Source of the DNA: Pseudogemmobacter hezensis
GTDB lineage: Bacteria > Pseudomonadota > Alphaproteobacteria > Rhodobacterales > Rhodobacteraceae
Length of the DNA: 64,000 bases
NCBI RefSeq assembly: GCF_013155295.1
Contig: NZ_JABJXT010000007.1
Coordinates: 1 to 64,000, forward strand
Direction: 5' to 3'
The position numbers were made by a program, and so were the translations under genes. Of the stretch, positions 54,047 through 62,880 are shown piece by piece. Under the pieces are notes generated by a model. It did not search any database and was not told where the DNA came from. It saw nothing but the letters and a program-made list of their open reading frames with translations. Every line of letters starts with the position of its first letter. Within the stretch, counting starts at the first letter, position 1.

Positions 54047-54072
54047 GGCCCGCCGCAATGGCGGGCCTTTTT
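54047..54072 (+). terminator. Intrinsic terminator after the FYDLN-acid gene
   Basis: GGCCCGCC (54047-54054) pairs with GGCGGGCC (54060-54067) around a five-base loop, followed by TTTTT. Confidence 0.93.
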
Positions 54073-54204
54073 CGTTTCGCGCTGGGGTCTGGCGATCTGC
54101 CGTCTGTGGTGGGTCTGGGGTTTTCGTCCCCCCTGGGGCGGCCAGGGTTTGCATCCCCGCAAAAACAGGCGAATGTTGCAGAAGTGTAATTTCGGAGCCT
54201 GAAA

Positions 54205-54402
54205 ATGCCTATGATCCGTGTCGAAATGTTCGAAGGTCGCACTGTCGAGCAAAAGCGTGAATGCGCCCGCGCCCTGACCCGCGCCTTTGTTGAGACCTGC
54301 GGCGGCAATCCCGATGCGATCCAGATCGTCTTTACTGATGTCGCCAAAGAGAACTGGGCCTTTGGGGGGCGGCTTGGCTCTGACCCCAAGCCGGAGGCCT
54401 GA
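54205..54402 (+). CDS. 4-oxalocrotonate tautomerase family protein
   Basis: A 65-residue protein with the catalytic proline directly after the initiator methionine (MPMIRVEMFEGRTVEQKREC), then ALTRAFVETCGGNPDAIQIVFTDVAKENWAFGGRL. This is the short 4-OT subunit that normally assembles into oligomers. The usual RV..EM...RT pattern and W near residue 50 support it. The natural substrate is unknown. The 3' end carries a recent exact 19-base tandem duplication that supplies the stop codon. Confidence 0.88.
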   Translation: MPMIRVEMFEGRTVEQKRECARALTRAFVETCGGNPDAIQIVFTDVAKENWAFGGRLGSDPKPEA

Positions 54403-54418
54403 CCCCAAGCCGGAGGCC
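54381..54418. repeat. Exact 19-bp tandem duplication over a stop codon
   Basis: TGACCCCAAGCCGGAGGCC occurs at 54381-54399 and 54400-54418. The second copy begins with the stop codon of the tautomerase gene. The base sequence after copy two also begins TGA, so the protein end would be the same with one copy. Confidence 0.95.
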
Positions 54419-54640
54419 TGATCCTGATCCCCTGCCGCAACGGCTGGCGCATATCTTCCCCGGACAGGTGCCAAAGGAACAGGCAGCGCCTGTGCACAAA
54501 ATCCGGGCAATGGCGCATAAAGTGATCGCCGTGCTTGACGGCTGCGGTGATCGCCGTCTCAATGGGCCTCGCAGTCCTGACAGGCCCCGATGCAGGTCGG
54601 CTGCGATGACGGCAAAGCAATGCGAGGGGTCCAGGAACAG

Positions 54641-55429
54641 ATGTCCACCGCCAGCCAGGCAGTCCGCAATGAGGCCCGCCCCGAGGCGATCTGCGTTCAG
54701 AACCTGCATAAAAGTTTTGGCCAGCATGAAGTGCTTAAAGGTGTCTCGATCTCTGCCCGCGAGGGGGATGTGGTCACGCTGATCGGCGGCTCTGGCTCTG
54801 GCAAATCGACCCTGCTGCGCTGTGTGAACTTCCTTGAGACGCCCAGTTCCGGCCGCATCCTGATCGGCGGCGAAGAGGTGCGGTGCCGCCCGGACGGCAC
54901 CCCCGCGGATCGCCGCCAGATTGAGCGGATCCGCCAGAGCCTCGGCATGGTTTTTCAGCAATTCAACCTCTGGACCCATAAAACGGTGCTGGAGAACCTG
55001 ATCGAGGTTCCGGTTCAGGTGCTGGGAAAACCGCGTGATGAGGCCGTGGCTATGGCGCGAAAACTGCTGGACCGGGTCGGACTGAAGACCAAAGAAGACG
55101 CCTATCCGGCCTTTCTTTCCGGCGGCCAGCAACAGCGGGCCGCAATCGCGCGGGCCCTGTGTATGGAGCCGCGCGCGATGCTGTTTGACGAGCCGACCTC
55201 GGCGCTGGACCCGGAGCTGGTCGGCGAGGTTCTGGCGGTGATCCGCAGTCTGGCGGATGAGGGGCGCACCATGTTGCTGGTGACCCATGAGATGAAGTTC
55301 GCCCGCGAGGTCTCTGACCATATCGTCTATCTTTACAACGGGTTGATCGAAGAAGAGGGGCCACCGGACCAGCTGTTCGGCGCCCCGCAATCGGCCCGGC
55401 TGCAACAGTTTCTCAAATCGGTCTCATAA
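54641..55429 (+). CDS. Polar amino acid ABC transporter, ATP-binding subunit
   Basis: A 262-residue ATPase of the HisP/GlnQ family. Walker A GGSGSGKST lies near residue 50, then FQQFNLWTHKTVLENL (Q-loop), LSGGQQQRAAIARAL, Walker B AMLFDEPTSALDPE and the switch VTHEM. The HisP-type ERIRQSLGMVFQQFNLW suggests basic or polar amino acids. ATG 54641 has an AGGAAC site. It starts a four-gene importer operon and lies 31 bases before the binding-protein gene. Confidence 0.93.
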   Translation: MSTASQAVRNEARPEAICVQNLHKSFGQHEVLKGVSISAREGDVVTLIGGSGSGKSTLLRCVNFLETPSSGRILIGGEEVRCRPDGTPADRRQIERIRQSLGMVFQQFNLWTHKTVLENLIEVPVQVLGKPRDEAVAMARKLLDRVGLKTKEDAYPAFLSGGQQQRAAIARALCMEPRAMLFDEPTSALDPELVGEVLAVIRSLADEGRTMLLVTHEMKFAREVSDHIVYLYNGLIEEEGPPDQLFGAPQSARLQQFLKSVS

Positions 55430-55460
55430 GAAGACCGTTCGACAAAACAGGGAGATAACC

Positions 55461-56231
55461 ATGAAGAAAATCGCAATCGCCGCCGCGCTGGCACTGGGGC
55501 TGACGGGCATGGCGCAGGCCGAAACCGTTCGAGTCGGCATGGCGCCCGAACCCTATCCGCCCTTTGCCAGTGTCGATGCCTCGGGCAATTGGACTGGCTG
55601 GGAGATCGAGATCATGGAGGCGGTCTGCAAGGCATCAGAGCTGGAGTGTGTGATCACGCCCATCGCCTGGGACGGGCTGATCCCGGCTTTGACCGCAGGC
55701 CAGATCGACGCGATCATGAACTCGATGTCGATCAATGAAGAGCGCCAGAAAGTCATTGATTTCTCGAACAAATATTACAACACCCCCTCGGTGATCGTGG
55801 CGGCGAAAGATGCGGGCATCACCCCCGATGCCGAAGGGCTGAGCGGCAAGATCCTGGGCGTTCAGGTTTCGACCATCCATCAGGCCTATGTTGAAAAACA
55901 TTTCGGCAGCACGGTTGCCGAGGTGAAGGCCTATCAGACCCAGGATGAGGCCAACCAGGACCTGGTCGCAGGCCGGATTGATGCGATCCAGGCCGACAGC
56001 ACGGCGCTGGATGCCTTCCTTGCCTCGGCCGAGGGGCAGGCCTGCTGTGCCAGCATGGGTGCGGTTGCGAATGACCCGGCGGTGCTTGGCCTGGGCGTGG
56101 GCGTCGGTCTGCGCAAGGGCGACGACAAACTGAAAGAGGCCTTCAACACGGGCATCGAGGCCATTCGCGCCGATGGCACCTATGACGCGATCACCGCGAA
56201 ATACTTCGCCTCGTCGATCTATGGTGAATAA
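55461..56231 (+). CDS. Polar amino acid ABC transporter, periplasmic substrate-binding protein
   Basis: A 256-residue periplasmic protein. The signal peptide is MKKIAIAAALALGLTGMAQA; the mature part has the family strand VRVGMAPEPYPPFASVDASGNWTGWEIEIMEAV, ITPIAWDGLIPALTAGQIDAIMNSMSINEERQKVIDFS and a C-terminal GIEAIRADGTYDAITAKYF. A CC pair at about 196-197 might form or mimic the HisJ-like disulfide pattern. It belongs to the lysine/arginine/ornithine- or cystine-type binding proteins; the ligand is not decided. GGGAGA precedes the ATG. Confidence 0.93.
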   Translation: MKKIAIAAALALGLTGMAQAETVRVGMAPEPYPPFASVDASGNWTGWEIEIMEAVCKASELECVITPIAWDGLIPALTAGQIDAIMNSMSINEERQKVIDFSNKYYNTPSVIVAAKDAGITPDAEGLSGKILGVQVSTIHQAYVEKHFGSTVAEVKAYQTQDEANQDLVAGRIDAIQADSTALDAFLASAEGQACCASMGAVANDPAVLGLGVGVGLRKGDDKLKEAFNTGIEAIRADGTYDAITAKYFASSIYGE

Positions 56232-56254
56232 GGCCTGAACGGAGACCGCCTCTG

Positions 56255-56980
56255 ATGGAGAGCACTCTGGGCCTTCTGGCCCTCAGCCCCCCCGGTTGGG
56301 GGGGCACGCTGCTGGTGGGGCTTTGGGCCTCATTGCAGATCGCGGTCGGGGCCTTTGTGCTTGGGCTTTTGATCGGGCTGGCCGGGGCCTATGGCAAGAT
56401 CTATGGCGGGCCGGTGCTGCGCGATTGCCTGGCGGTTTACACCACGCTGGTGCGGGCGCTGCCCGAGCTGGTGCTGATCCTGCTGCTGTATTTCGGGCTG
56501 ACGGATCTGTTGAACCAGGTGCTGCTGGCGCTGGATTACGGGCGGATGCAGATCTCGGGCGTGGTCGCGGGGATCCTGGTTCTGGGCGTGGTCCAGGGCG
56601 CCTATGCGACCGAGATTCTGCGCGGCGCCATCCAGGCGGTGCCGCCGGGCCAGATCGAGGCCGCAAAGGCCATGGGCATGCCTGCCGCCAAAATCGCGCG
56701 GCGCATCACCATTCCGACCATGTTGGGGCTGGCGATTCCGGGTCTTTCCAACCTCTGGCTGATTGCGACCAAGGACACGGCGCTGCTGGCGATCGTGGGC
56801 TTCAGCGAGCTGACGCTGGCCACCCGTCAGGCCGCCAATACCACCAAGGCCTTCTTCACCTTTTTCCTGGCAGCGGGGGCGATTTATCTGGCCATTTCAA
56901 TTCTTTCGACCTGGGGATTTGCGCGGCTGGAACGCTGGGCGCGGCGCGGTGATCCGCCCCGGGCGGCGGGGGGCAGATGA
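56255..56980 (+). CDS. Polar amino acid ABC transporter, permease 1 (HisQ-like)
   Basis: A 241-residue inner-membrane permease with about five helices. The start GWGGTLLVGLWASLQIAVGAFVLGLLIGLAGAYG and the EAA-like loop ILRGAIQAVPPGQIEAAKAMGMPAAKIARRITIP identify the HisQ/HisM family. It pairs with permease 2, whose start overlaps its stop by four bases (ATGA). A GGAG site lies upstream. Confidence 0.93.
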   Translation: MESTLGLLALSPPGWGGTLLVGLWASLQIAVGAFVLGLLIGLAGAYGKIYGGPVLRDCLAVYTTLVRALPELVLILLLYFGLTDLLNQVLLALDYGRMQISGVVAGILVLGVVQGAYATEILRGAIQAVPPGQIEAAKAMGMPAAKIARRITIPTMLGLAIPGLSNLWLIATKDTALLAIVGFSELTLATRQAANTTKAFFTFFLAAGAIYLAISILSTWGFARLERWARRGDPPRAAGGR

Positions 56981-57750
56981 TGCGCGTGATGTTGCAACCC
57001 CATCGGATCGTGATGCTCATGATTGCGCTGGCGCTGGTCGTCTGGATCGTGCTGGCCGGCAACTGGAGCTGGCTGCCGAAATACGCGCCCATGATCGGGC
57101 AGGGGATCTGGCGCACGGTCTGGCTGCTGGTGCTGTCGCTGGTGATCGGTTTTGCCCTGGCGGTGCCGCTGGGGCTGGCCCAGGCCTCTGGCCCCTGGTA
57201 TCTGGCGCGTCCGGCGCAGGCCTTTTGCACGGTGATCCGTGGCACGCCGCTTTTGCTGCAGATCTGGCTGCTTTATTTCGGGCTGGGGGCGCTGTTCCCC
57301 TCGATTCCCTGGATCCGCGAAAGCGATCTTTGGCCCCTGTTGCGCCAGGCCTGGCCCTATGCGCTGGTCGCGCTGTCCCTGTCTTTCGCCGGCTATGAGG
57401 GCGAGGTGATGCGCGGTGCCTTCGCCTCGGTCCCGCGCGGTCAGCTGGAGGCGGCGCGGGCCATGGGCATGCCAAGGCGCAAGATCCTCAGCCGCATTTC
57501 TTTCCCGCTGGCCCTGCGCTCGGTTCTGCCGACGCTGGGCGGTGAGACGGTGCTGCAGCTGAAGGCGACGCCGCTGGTGGCCACGATCACCGTGGTTGAG
57601 ATCTATGCCGTCACCAGCCGCGTGCGCCAGGACACGCTGATCATCTACGAGCCGCTTTTCCTGCTGGCGGCGGTCTATCTGGTGCTGGCAGGCATCATCG
57701 TGGCGCTGTTTCGCTGGTTTGAGGGGCGTCAGCCCCGCCGCCAGCCCTGA
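56977..57750 (+). CDS. Polar amino acid ABC transporter, permease 2 (HisM-like)
   Basis: A 257-residue inner-membrane permease. After an N-terminal helix come [50 protein letters not shown] and the coupling loop [49 protein letters not shown]. It overlaps permease 1 by four bases. The stop lies 86 bases before argB; the two may or may not be one transcript. Confidence 0.93.
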   Translation: MMRVMLQPHRIVMLMIALALVVWIVLAGNWSWLPKYAPMIGQGIWRTVWLLVLSLVIGFALAVPLGLAQASGPWYLARPAQAFCTVIRGTPLLLQIWLLYFGLGALFPSIPWIRESDLWPLLRQAWPYALVALSLSFAGYEGEVMRGAFASVPRGQLEAARAMGMPRRKILSRISFPLALRSVLPTLGGETVLQLKATPLVATITVVEIYAVTSRVRQDTLIIYEPLFLLAAVYLVLAGIIVALFRWFEGRQPRRQP

Positions 57751-57836
57751 CAGGCAGATCATGCCCGCAATCGCCCTGTTTTGCTTGGCAAAGCGGGGCG
57801 AAAGGCCTATGGGGCGATATCAACCCGGAGGCCCCC

Positions 57837-58739
57837 ATGAAGCAGCAGACCCTGACCGTTCAAGACGCCCGGAATACCGCGAAAATGCTCTCGGAAGCGC
57901 TGCCCTATCTGCAGCGCTATGAAGACGCAGTGGTGGTGGTGAAATTCGGCGGCAATGCGATGGGCGATGATGGCGCGATGGCCGAGTTTGCCCGCGACAT
58001 CGTGCTGATGAAACAGGTCGGTCTGCATCCGGTGGTGGTGCATGGCGGCGGGCCGATGATCAATGAGATGCTCTCGAAGCTGGGCATCAAGTCGGAATTC
58101 GTGCGCGGCAAGCGGGTGACCGACAAGGCCACGGTCGAAGTGGTCGAGATGATTCTTTCGGGGCTGGTGAACAAGCGTATCGTCCAGGCGATCATGGATG
58201 CGGGCGGGCGCGCTGTCGGCATCTCGGGCAAGGATGACGACCTGATGGTCTGTGAGGCCGACGACCCGGAACTGGGCTTTGTCGGCCGCCCGGTAGAGAT
58301 GAATGTCCAGGTGCTGCGCGATCTTTATCTGGCGGGCATCATTCCGGTGGTCGCCCCGGTGGCGACGGGCATGAACGACAATGAAACCTTCAACGTGAAT
58401 GGTGACACGGCGGCGGGCGCGATTGCGGGTGCTTTGCAAGCGGACCGGCTGCTTTTGCTGACCGATGTGGCGGGCGTGAAGGGGGCTGACGGTCAGGTGA
58501 TGACCTCGCTTTCGCCTGACGAAATCCGGGCGCTGACGGCCGAGGGTGTGATCGCGGGCGGCATGATCCCCAAGACCGAGACCGCGCTGAAAGCCATTGA
58601 TGAAGGCGTCCGCGCCGTGACGATCCTTGATGGCCGGATCCCCAATGCTGCCCTGCTGGAGCTGTTCACCGATCACGGTGCGGGCAGCCAGATCCGCTCG
58701 ACCGAGCCCCGGGTAAAGCCGCGCGTGAAACGCGGCTGA
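57837..58739 (+). CDS. argB: N-acetylglutamate kinase
   Basis: A 300-residue amino acid kinase for the second step of arginine synthesis. It shows [10 protein letters not shown] (ATP-binding lysine), [40 protein letters not shown] and [20 protein letters not shown]. The N-terminal helix ([22 protein letters not shown]) is the extension typical of arginine-sensitive, hexameric forms, so feedback inhibition is expected by homology. CGGAGG precedes ATG 57837. An amino acid importer lies upstream, but a functional link is only suggested. Confidence 0.96.
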   Translation: MKQQTLTVQDARNTAKMLSEALPYLQRYEDAVVVVKFGGNAMGDDGAMAEFARDIVLMKQVGLHPVVVHGGGPMINEMLSKLGIKSEFVRGKRVTDKATVEVVEMILSGLVNKRIVQAIMDAGGRAVGISGKDDDLMVCEADDPELGFVGRPVEMNVQVLRDLYLAGIIPVVAPVATGMNDNETFNVNGDTAAGAIAGALQADRLLLLTDVAGVKGADGQVMTSLSPDEIRALTAEGVIAGGMIPKTETALKAIDEGVRAVTILDGRIPNAALLELFTDHGAGSQIRSTEPRVKPRVKRG

Positions 58740-58832
58740 GGCGTCGCTTCTGATTGGCACCGGCTGGGGTTGCGCGTTAAGCTGCCCCATCCATCGGGCG
58801 CTTTGCCCTTTGGGCGGGCGCTGGTGCAGAGG

Positions 58833-59498
58833 ATGCCGCAGATCACATCTTTGACAGGCTTGCACGACCTGGAGGCGCGGCTTGCGCCGCATTTCCTGAC
58901 GGTGCTTGGCGGCTTCAATCCGGATCCGGGTGAGGCCGGGATCTGGAAATTCGCGCAGACCCTGGTGCTGATCGGCCCGAAAGAGCCGGGTTATTGGCCG
59001 CATTTGACCGCACAGAAAGAATGGGATGGCAGGCCCGATCCGGTGGACCGCTGGTCGCGCCGGGTGATCGGGCGGCTGGCCTGCCAGATTGGCGGGAAAG
59101 CGCTTTTCCCCTTTGGCGGCCCGCCTTTTCATCCGTTTTACGCCTGGGCGCTGCGCTCGGGCCAGGTCTGGGACAGCCCGGTCCGGCTGCTGGTTCATGC
59201 CGGGCAGGGGCTGATGGTCAGCTTTCGCGGTGCATTGGCCCTGCGCGAACGCTTTGAGATCGCCCCCGCCACCAGGCCCTGCGACAGCTGTGCGGCCCCT
59301 TGCCTTCGCGCATGCCCGGCGGGGGTGCTGGGGCGCGCGGGCTATGATGTGCCCGGCTGCCACGCCTTTCTGGATCAGCCCGCGGGCGCCGATTGCCTGA
59401 ATGCGGGTTGCATCACGCGCCGCGCTTGCCCGCTGTCCGCAGGTTATGCAAGACTGCCGGAACATTCCGGTTATCACATGAGCCAGTTCCACAAATGA
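58833..59498 (+). CDS. Ferredoxin-like Fe-S protein (QueG-like C-terminal cysteine cluster)
   Basis: A 221-residue protein. The C-terminal ~60 residues hold eight cysteines: CDSCAAPCLRACPAG and GCHAFL...CLNAGCITRRACPLSAGY. The first group resembles a C-x2-C-x3-C-x3-C 4Fe-4S site as in QueG-like proteins; the N-terminal part (GGFNPDPGEAGIWKFAQTLVLIGPKEPGYWPHLT) is not a known domain to me. The start is uncertain: ATG 58833 lacks spaced Shine-Dalgarno sequence, while GTG 58824 and TTG 58770 are alternatives. It overlaps the phosphatase gene by four bases (ATGA). Redox or radical function is inferred. Confidence 0.75.
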   Translation: MPQITSLTGLHDLEARLAPHFLTVLGGFNPDPGEAGIWKFAQTLVLIGPKEPGYWPHLTAQKEWDGRPDPVDRWSRRVIGRLACQIGGKALFPFGGPPFHPFYAWALRSGQVWDSPVRLLVHAGQGLMVSFRGALALRERFEIAPATRPCDSCAAPCLRACPAGVLGRAGYDVPGCHAFLDQPAGADCLNAGCITRRACPLSAGYARLPEHSGYHMSQFHK

Positions 59499-59998
59499 AA
59501 CGCCTGATCCTGACCCGCCACGCCAAATCCAGCTGGGACGACCCGACCATGGCGGATCACGATCGCCCCCTGAATGAGCGGGGCCAGGCGGCGGCAGCGG
59601 ATCTGGGGCAATGGCTGGCCTCGCGCGGCTATCTGCCGGGGCAGGTGCTGTGCTCGGACGCCCTGCGCACATGGGAGACCTGGTCGGGCATCTCACGGGG
59701 GCTGCCCGAGGGTGCCACGTTAGAGCTGAAACCCGCTCTCTATCATGCAGGCCCCGATGTGATGCTGACGGTTCTGCGCAAGGCCACGGCTGATTGCGTG
59801 ATGATGCTGGGCCACAATCCCGGCATCGCCGAATTTGCCCATCGTCTGGTGGCACGCACGCCGATCTCGTCGCAATTCACCCGCTATCCGACCGGGGCCA
59901 CGCTGGTTGCCGACTTCGATGTCGAGACCTGGGCGCAGGCGGGCTTTGGCCAGGGCGTCACCGTCGACTTCATCGTGCCGCGCGAAATCGAGGCCTGA
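59495..59998 (+). CDS. SixA-like histidine phosphatase family protein
   Basis: A 167-residue small phosphatase with the RHG-type motif LILTRHAKSSWDDP (catalytic histidine at residue 9) and second histidine in MMLGHNPGIAEFAHRL. DHDRPLNERGQAAAADLGQWLASRGYLPGQVLCSDALRTWET is typical of SixA. SixA removes phosphate from phosphohistidine in E. coli HPt domains/PTS proteins; the target here is unknown. It overlaps the upstream Fe-S gene. Confidence 0.92.
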   Translation: MKRLILTRHAKSSWDDPTMADHDRPLNERGQAAAADLGQWLASRGYLPGQVLCSDALRTWETWSGISRGLPEGATLELKPALYHAGPDVMLTVLRKATADCVMMLGHNPGIAEFAHRLVARTPISSQFTRYPTGATLVADFDVETWAQAGFGQGVTVDFIVPREIEA

Positions 59999-60006
59999 GC
60001 CGTCGC

Positions 60007-60030
60007 TTTGGGCCGGATTTTCGGCCCAAA
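60007..60030. terminator. Hairpin after the SixA-like gene, possible terminator
   Basis: TTTGGGCCG (60007-60015) pairs with CGGCCCAAA (60022-60030) around GATTTT. There is no T run after it on the plus strand, so termination is uncertain. Confidence 0.45.
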
Positions 60031-60049
60031 ACCCGCCTCTGACCTGCCG

Positions 60050-60071
60050 TTGACCCAAGGTTGACCCAAGG
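60050..60071. repeat. Exact 11-bp tandem duplication
   Basis: TTGACCCAAGG occurs twice head to tail. A related CTGAC-TTGACT follows and provides the -35 box of the candidate ffh promoter. Confidence 0.85.
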
Positions 60072-60076
60072 CTGAC

Positions 60077-60105
60077 TTGACTCGGCCGCCCTGCAAGCGT
60101 ATCGC
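60077..60105 (+). promoter_or_regulatory. Candidate ffh operon promoter
   Basis: TTGACT (60077-60082), a 17-base spacer and TATCGC (60100-60105) lie 160 bases upstream of the ffh start. Confidence 0.5.
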
Positions 60106-60266
60106 AGAACCAATTCCCCGGAGGCAAAAGGCTTCCGGTCCCTTGGGCTATGCCCGGGATCGCCATCCGTCAGCGCGTTTGCGCCCACGGGTGCGAAACC
60201 GCATTGTCCCGACCTGCCGCCGCCCCATATCCAGGGGGCAAACCTGCCCACGCGAGGAGACCGCGC

Positions 60267-61802
60267 ATGTTTGAAAGCCTTTCAGAACGCCTTGGTGGCG
60301 TCTTTGATCGCCTGACGAAACAGGGTGCTCTGACCGAGGCCGATGTTATCTCGGCGATGCGTGAGGTGCGGGTCGCGCTGCTTGAGGCCGATGTCTCGCT
60401 GCCGGTCGCGCGCGATTTCATCAAACGGGTGCAGGAAAAGGCGACCGGCTCGGCGGTGACGAAATCGATCACCCCCGGTCAGATGGTTGTTAAGTTCGTC
60501 CATGACGAGCTGGTGCGCACGCTGCAGGGTGAAGGCCCGGCGGATGCGCTGAAGATCGACAATTCGCCCGCGACGATCCTGATGGTCGGTCTGCAGGGCT
60601 CGGGCAAAACCACCACCACCGCCAAGCTGGCCAAGCGTCTGAAAGACCGCAACGGCAAGCGCGTGCTGCTGGCGTCTTTGGACACGCAGCGCCCCGCCGC
60701 GATGGAGCAGCTGGCGATTCTGGCGGGTCAGATCGGCGTCGACAGCCTGCCGATCGTCAAAGGCGAAAGCGCGGTGCAGATCGCCAAACGCGCCAAAACT
60801 CAGGCCAGCCTTGGCGGCTATGATGTGCTGTTCCTCGATACCGCAGGCCGTCTGCATATCGACGAAGTGCTGATGGATGAGGTCCAGGCCGTCCGCGACA
60901 TCGCGCAGCCGCGCGAGGTTCTGCTGGTGGTCGATGGTCTGACCGGCCAGGACGCGGTCAATGTCGCCTCGGAATTTGATGGCAAGGTCGGCATTTCCGG
61001 CGTCGTGCTGACGCGGATGGATGGTGACGGGCGCGGCGGTGCGGCGCTTTCGATGCGGGCTGTCACTGGCAAGCCGATCCGCTTTGTCGGCCTTGGCGAG
61101 AAGATGGACGCCATCGAGGTCTTTGACGCCGAGCGCGTCGCGGGCCGCATCCTTGGCATGGGTGACATCGTTGCCCTGGTTGAACGCGCGCAGGAAACCT
61201 TTGAGGCCGAACAGGCCGAGCGGATGGCCAAGCGCTTCTCAAAAGGTCTGTTCAATATGAACGACCTGAAGATGCAACTGGATCAGATGCTGAAAATGGG
61301 CGGCATGCAGGGGCTGATGGGGATGCTTCCGGGCATGTCCAAACATCAGACGGCGGCGGCCGAGGCCGGGCTGAACGATTCCATGCTGAAGCGTCAGATC
61401 GCGCTGATCAATTCGATGACCAAACGCGAACGCGCCAATCCCGATATGCTGCAGGCCAGCCGCAAAAAGCGGATCGCCGCCGGGGCGGGGCTGGAAGTGG
61501 CAGAGCTGAACCGTCTGCTGAAACAGCACAAGCAGATGGCCGATATGATGAAGAAGATGGGCAAAGGCGGGATGATGAAAAACCTCATCCGCCAGTTCAT
61601 GGGCAAAGGCGGCGCTATGCCCGACCCCTCGAAAATGTCGCCAGAGCAACTGGCTGAAATGGCCAAGGGCATGCAGCAGGGCGCAGGTGGCATGGGCGCA
61701 GGTGGGATGGGCGGATTGCCCGGGCTGGGAGGCCAGATGCCTGGCATGCCGCGCGGCGTGACGCTGCCTGCGGGCCTTTCGGGGATGATGCGCAAGAAAT
61801 GA
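60267..61802 (+). CDS. ffh: Signal recognition particle GTPase Ffh
   Basis: A 511-residue SRP protein that targets membrane proteins to FtsY. The N domain starts MFESLSERLGGVFDRLTKQG; the G domain has GLQGSGKTTTTAKLAKRL near 108-125, DTAGR near 191 and TRMDGDGRGGAALS; the methionine-rich M domain (MMKKMGKGGMMKNLIRQFMGKGG) binds 4.5S RNA and signal sequences, ending in a glycine/methionine tail. GAGGAG precedes ATG 60267. The stop overlaps the coq7 start (ATGA), so it heads the ffh-coq7-GNAT-GNAT-chorismate mutase-rpsP operon. Confidence 0.97.
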   Translation: MFESLSERLGGVFDRLTKQGALTEADVISAMREVRVALLEADVSLPVARDFIKRVQEKATGSAVTKSITPGQMVVKFVHDELVRTLQGEGPADALKIDNSPATILMVGLQGSGKTTTTAKLAKRLKDRNGKRVLLASLDTQRPAAMEQLAILAGQIGVDSLPIVKGESAVQIAKRAKTQASLGGYDVLFLDTAGRLHIDEVLMDEVQAVRDIAQPREVLLVVDGLTGQDAVNVASEFDGKVGISGVVLTRMDGDGRGGAALSMRAVTGKPIRFVGLGEKMDAIEVFDAERVAGRILGMGDIVALVERAQETFEAEQAERMAKRFSKGLFNMNDLKMQLDQMLKMGGMQGLMGMLPGMSKHQTAAAEAGLNDSMLKRQIALINSMTKRERANPDMLQASRKKRIAAGAGLEVAELNRLLKQHKQMADMMKKMGKGGMMKNLIRQFMGKGGAMPDPSKMSPEQLAEMAKGMQQGAGGMGAGGMGGLPGLGGQMPGMPRGVTLPAGLSGMMRKK

Positions 61803-62365
61803 CGCCTGCCGAGCGCCTCTCAGCGATCCGCATCGCCAGGGTCAATCACGCCGGTGAATACGGCGCGATCCGGATCTATGGTGCGCAGATTGCGATTTGC
61901 CGCCATATCTGGCCGGCACTGGGCGCAAAGCTGGCAGTGCTGAAGGCGCATGAGGTTGAGCATTGCGACCTCTTTTACACCGCGCTGCGCGAGCGTGGCG
62001 GGCGGCCCTGCCGCGCGATGTATCTGTGGAGCATGGGCGGCTGGCTTCTGGGCGCGGCCTCTACCCTGCTGGGGCCGAACCTGATCTGGGCCTGCACAGA
62101 GGCGGTCGAGGATACCGTGCACCACCATCTGACCGATCAGCTGGATTTTCTGAAAGACCGTGATCGCGCGCTGCATGATCTGATTGACAGCATCCGTGCC
62201 GAGGAAGAGGGCCATCTTGATCTGGCCCGCGCTGAAAAGACCCGTGACACCTGGGCCAGCCGTGGTTTTCAGGCGCTGGTGCGTCACAGCGTCAATCTGG
62301 TGATCTGGCTCTCCACCTGGGGCGAATCCTCGCGGATGCGCCGTGACCTGGGGGCCGCAGCATGA
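61799..62365 (+). CDS. coq7: COQ7-type demethoxyubiquinone hydroxylase
   Basis: A 188-residue di-iron enzyme for the C6 hydroxylation in ubiquinone synthesis. The carboxylate/histidine ligands appear in order: RVNHAGEYGAIRIY, LKAHEVEHCDLF, TEAVEDTVHHHLTDQL and IRAEEEGHLDLA. The C-terminal WASRGFQALVRHSVNLVIWLSTW may be the membrane-associated part. It overlaps ffh and the next GNAT gene by four bases each, so expression is tied to the SRP operon. Confidence 0.92.
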   Translation: MTPAERLSAIRIARVNHAGEYGAIRIYGAQIAICRHIWPALGAKLAVLKAHEVEHCDLFYTALRERGGRPCRAMYLWSMGGWLLGAASTLLGPNLIWACTEAVEDTVHHHLTDQLDFLKDRDRALHDLIDSIRAEEEGHLDLARAEKTRDTWASRGFQALVRHSVNLVIWLSTWGESSRMRRDLGAAA

Positions 62366-62880
62366 GCTTTGTGACCCTGACCTCGGATCGGCTGATCCTG
62401 CGCGCGCCCGAGGCGGGCGACCTTGCTGCCTTCACCGCTTTCGCGGGATCCGCGCGGACGCGCTATGTCGGCGCTGCAAAGACCCCGGCCCAGGCGGCTG
62501 AGAAATTCGCCAGCATGATCGGCCAGTGGCATCTGCGCGGCTATGGCCGCTTTACCATCACCGATCGCGCCAGCGGTGCGCCGCTGGGCCATGCCGGGCC
62601 GCTGCATTTCGATATGGATGCGCCGGTCGATCTGACCTGGTCGCTCTGGAGCGCCGAGGCTGAGGGGCGCGGCATCGCATCCGAGGCGGCGCGGCTGGTC
62701 CATGACTGGATGGCGGCGGATGGGCGTTTTGCCGGGGCCGTCACCTCGATCCACCGCGACAACCACGCGTCAAAGGCGGTTGCGCGGAAGATCGGCGGCG
62801 TCGAAAGCACCGCGCCATCGCCGCATCTGGCAGATGCGGTTCTGTGGCATTTCCCGCTGAAGGCGGAGGCTGCCGCATGA
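62362..62880 (+). CDS. GNAT-family N-acetyltransferase (RimJ/RimL type), copy 1
   Basis: A 172-residue acetyltransferase starting VTLTSDRLILRAPEAGDLAAFTAF, with GRFTITDRASGAPLGHAGPL and the acetyl-CoA-binding SAEAEGRGIASEAARLVHDWM and IHRDNHASKAVARKIGG. It is clearly related to the next gene and the two probably arose by tandem duplication. It overlaps coq7 and the second copy by four bases each. Acceptor unknown; members acetylate protein N-termini or small amines. Confidence 0.9.
   Translation: MSFVTLTSDRLILRAPEAGDLAAFTAFAGSARTRYVGAAKTPAQAAEKFASMIGQWHLRGYGRFTITDRASGAPLGHAGPLHFDMDAPVDLTWSLWSAEAEGRGIASEAARLVHDWMAADGRFAGAVTSIHRDNHASKAVARKIGGVESTAPSPHLADAVLWHFPLKAEAAA

Noticed and set aside
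54403-54640. A hidden gene between the tautomerase and the ABC importer
   Set aside because: Only short frames without ribosome sites; the repeated GTGATCGCCGT words look like chance or minor duplication.
57807-59855. Minus-strand open frame of 682 codons opposite argB and the Fe-S gene
   Set aside because: Covers three real plus-strand genes with clear motifs; no ribosome site and histidine-rich composition.
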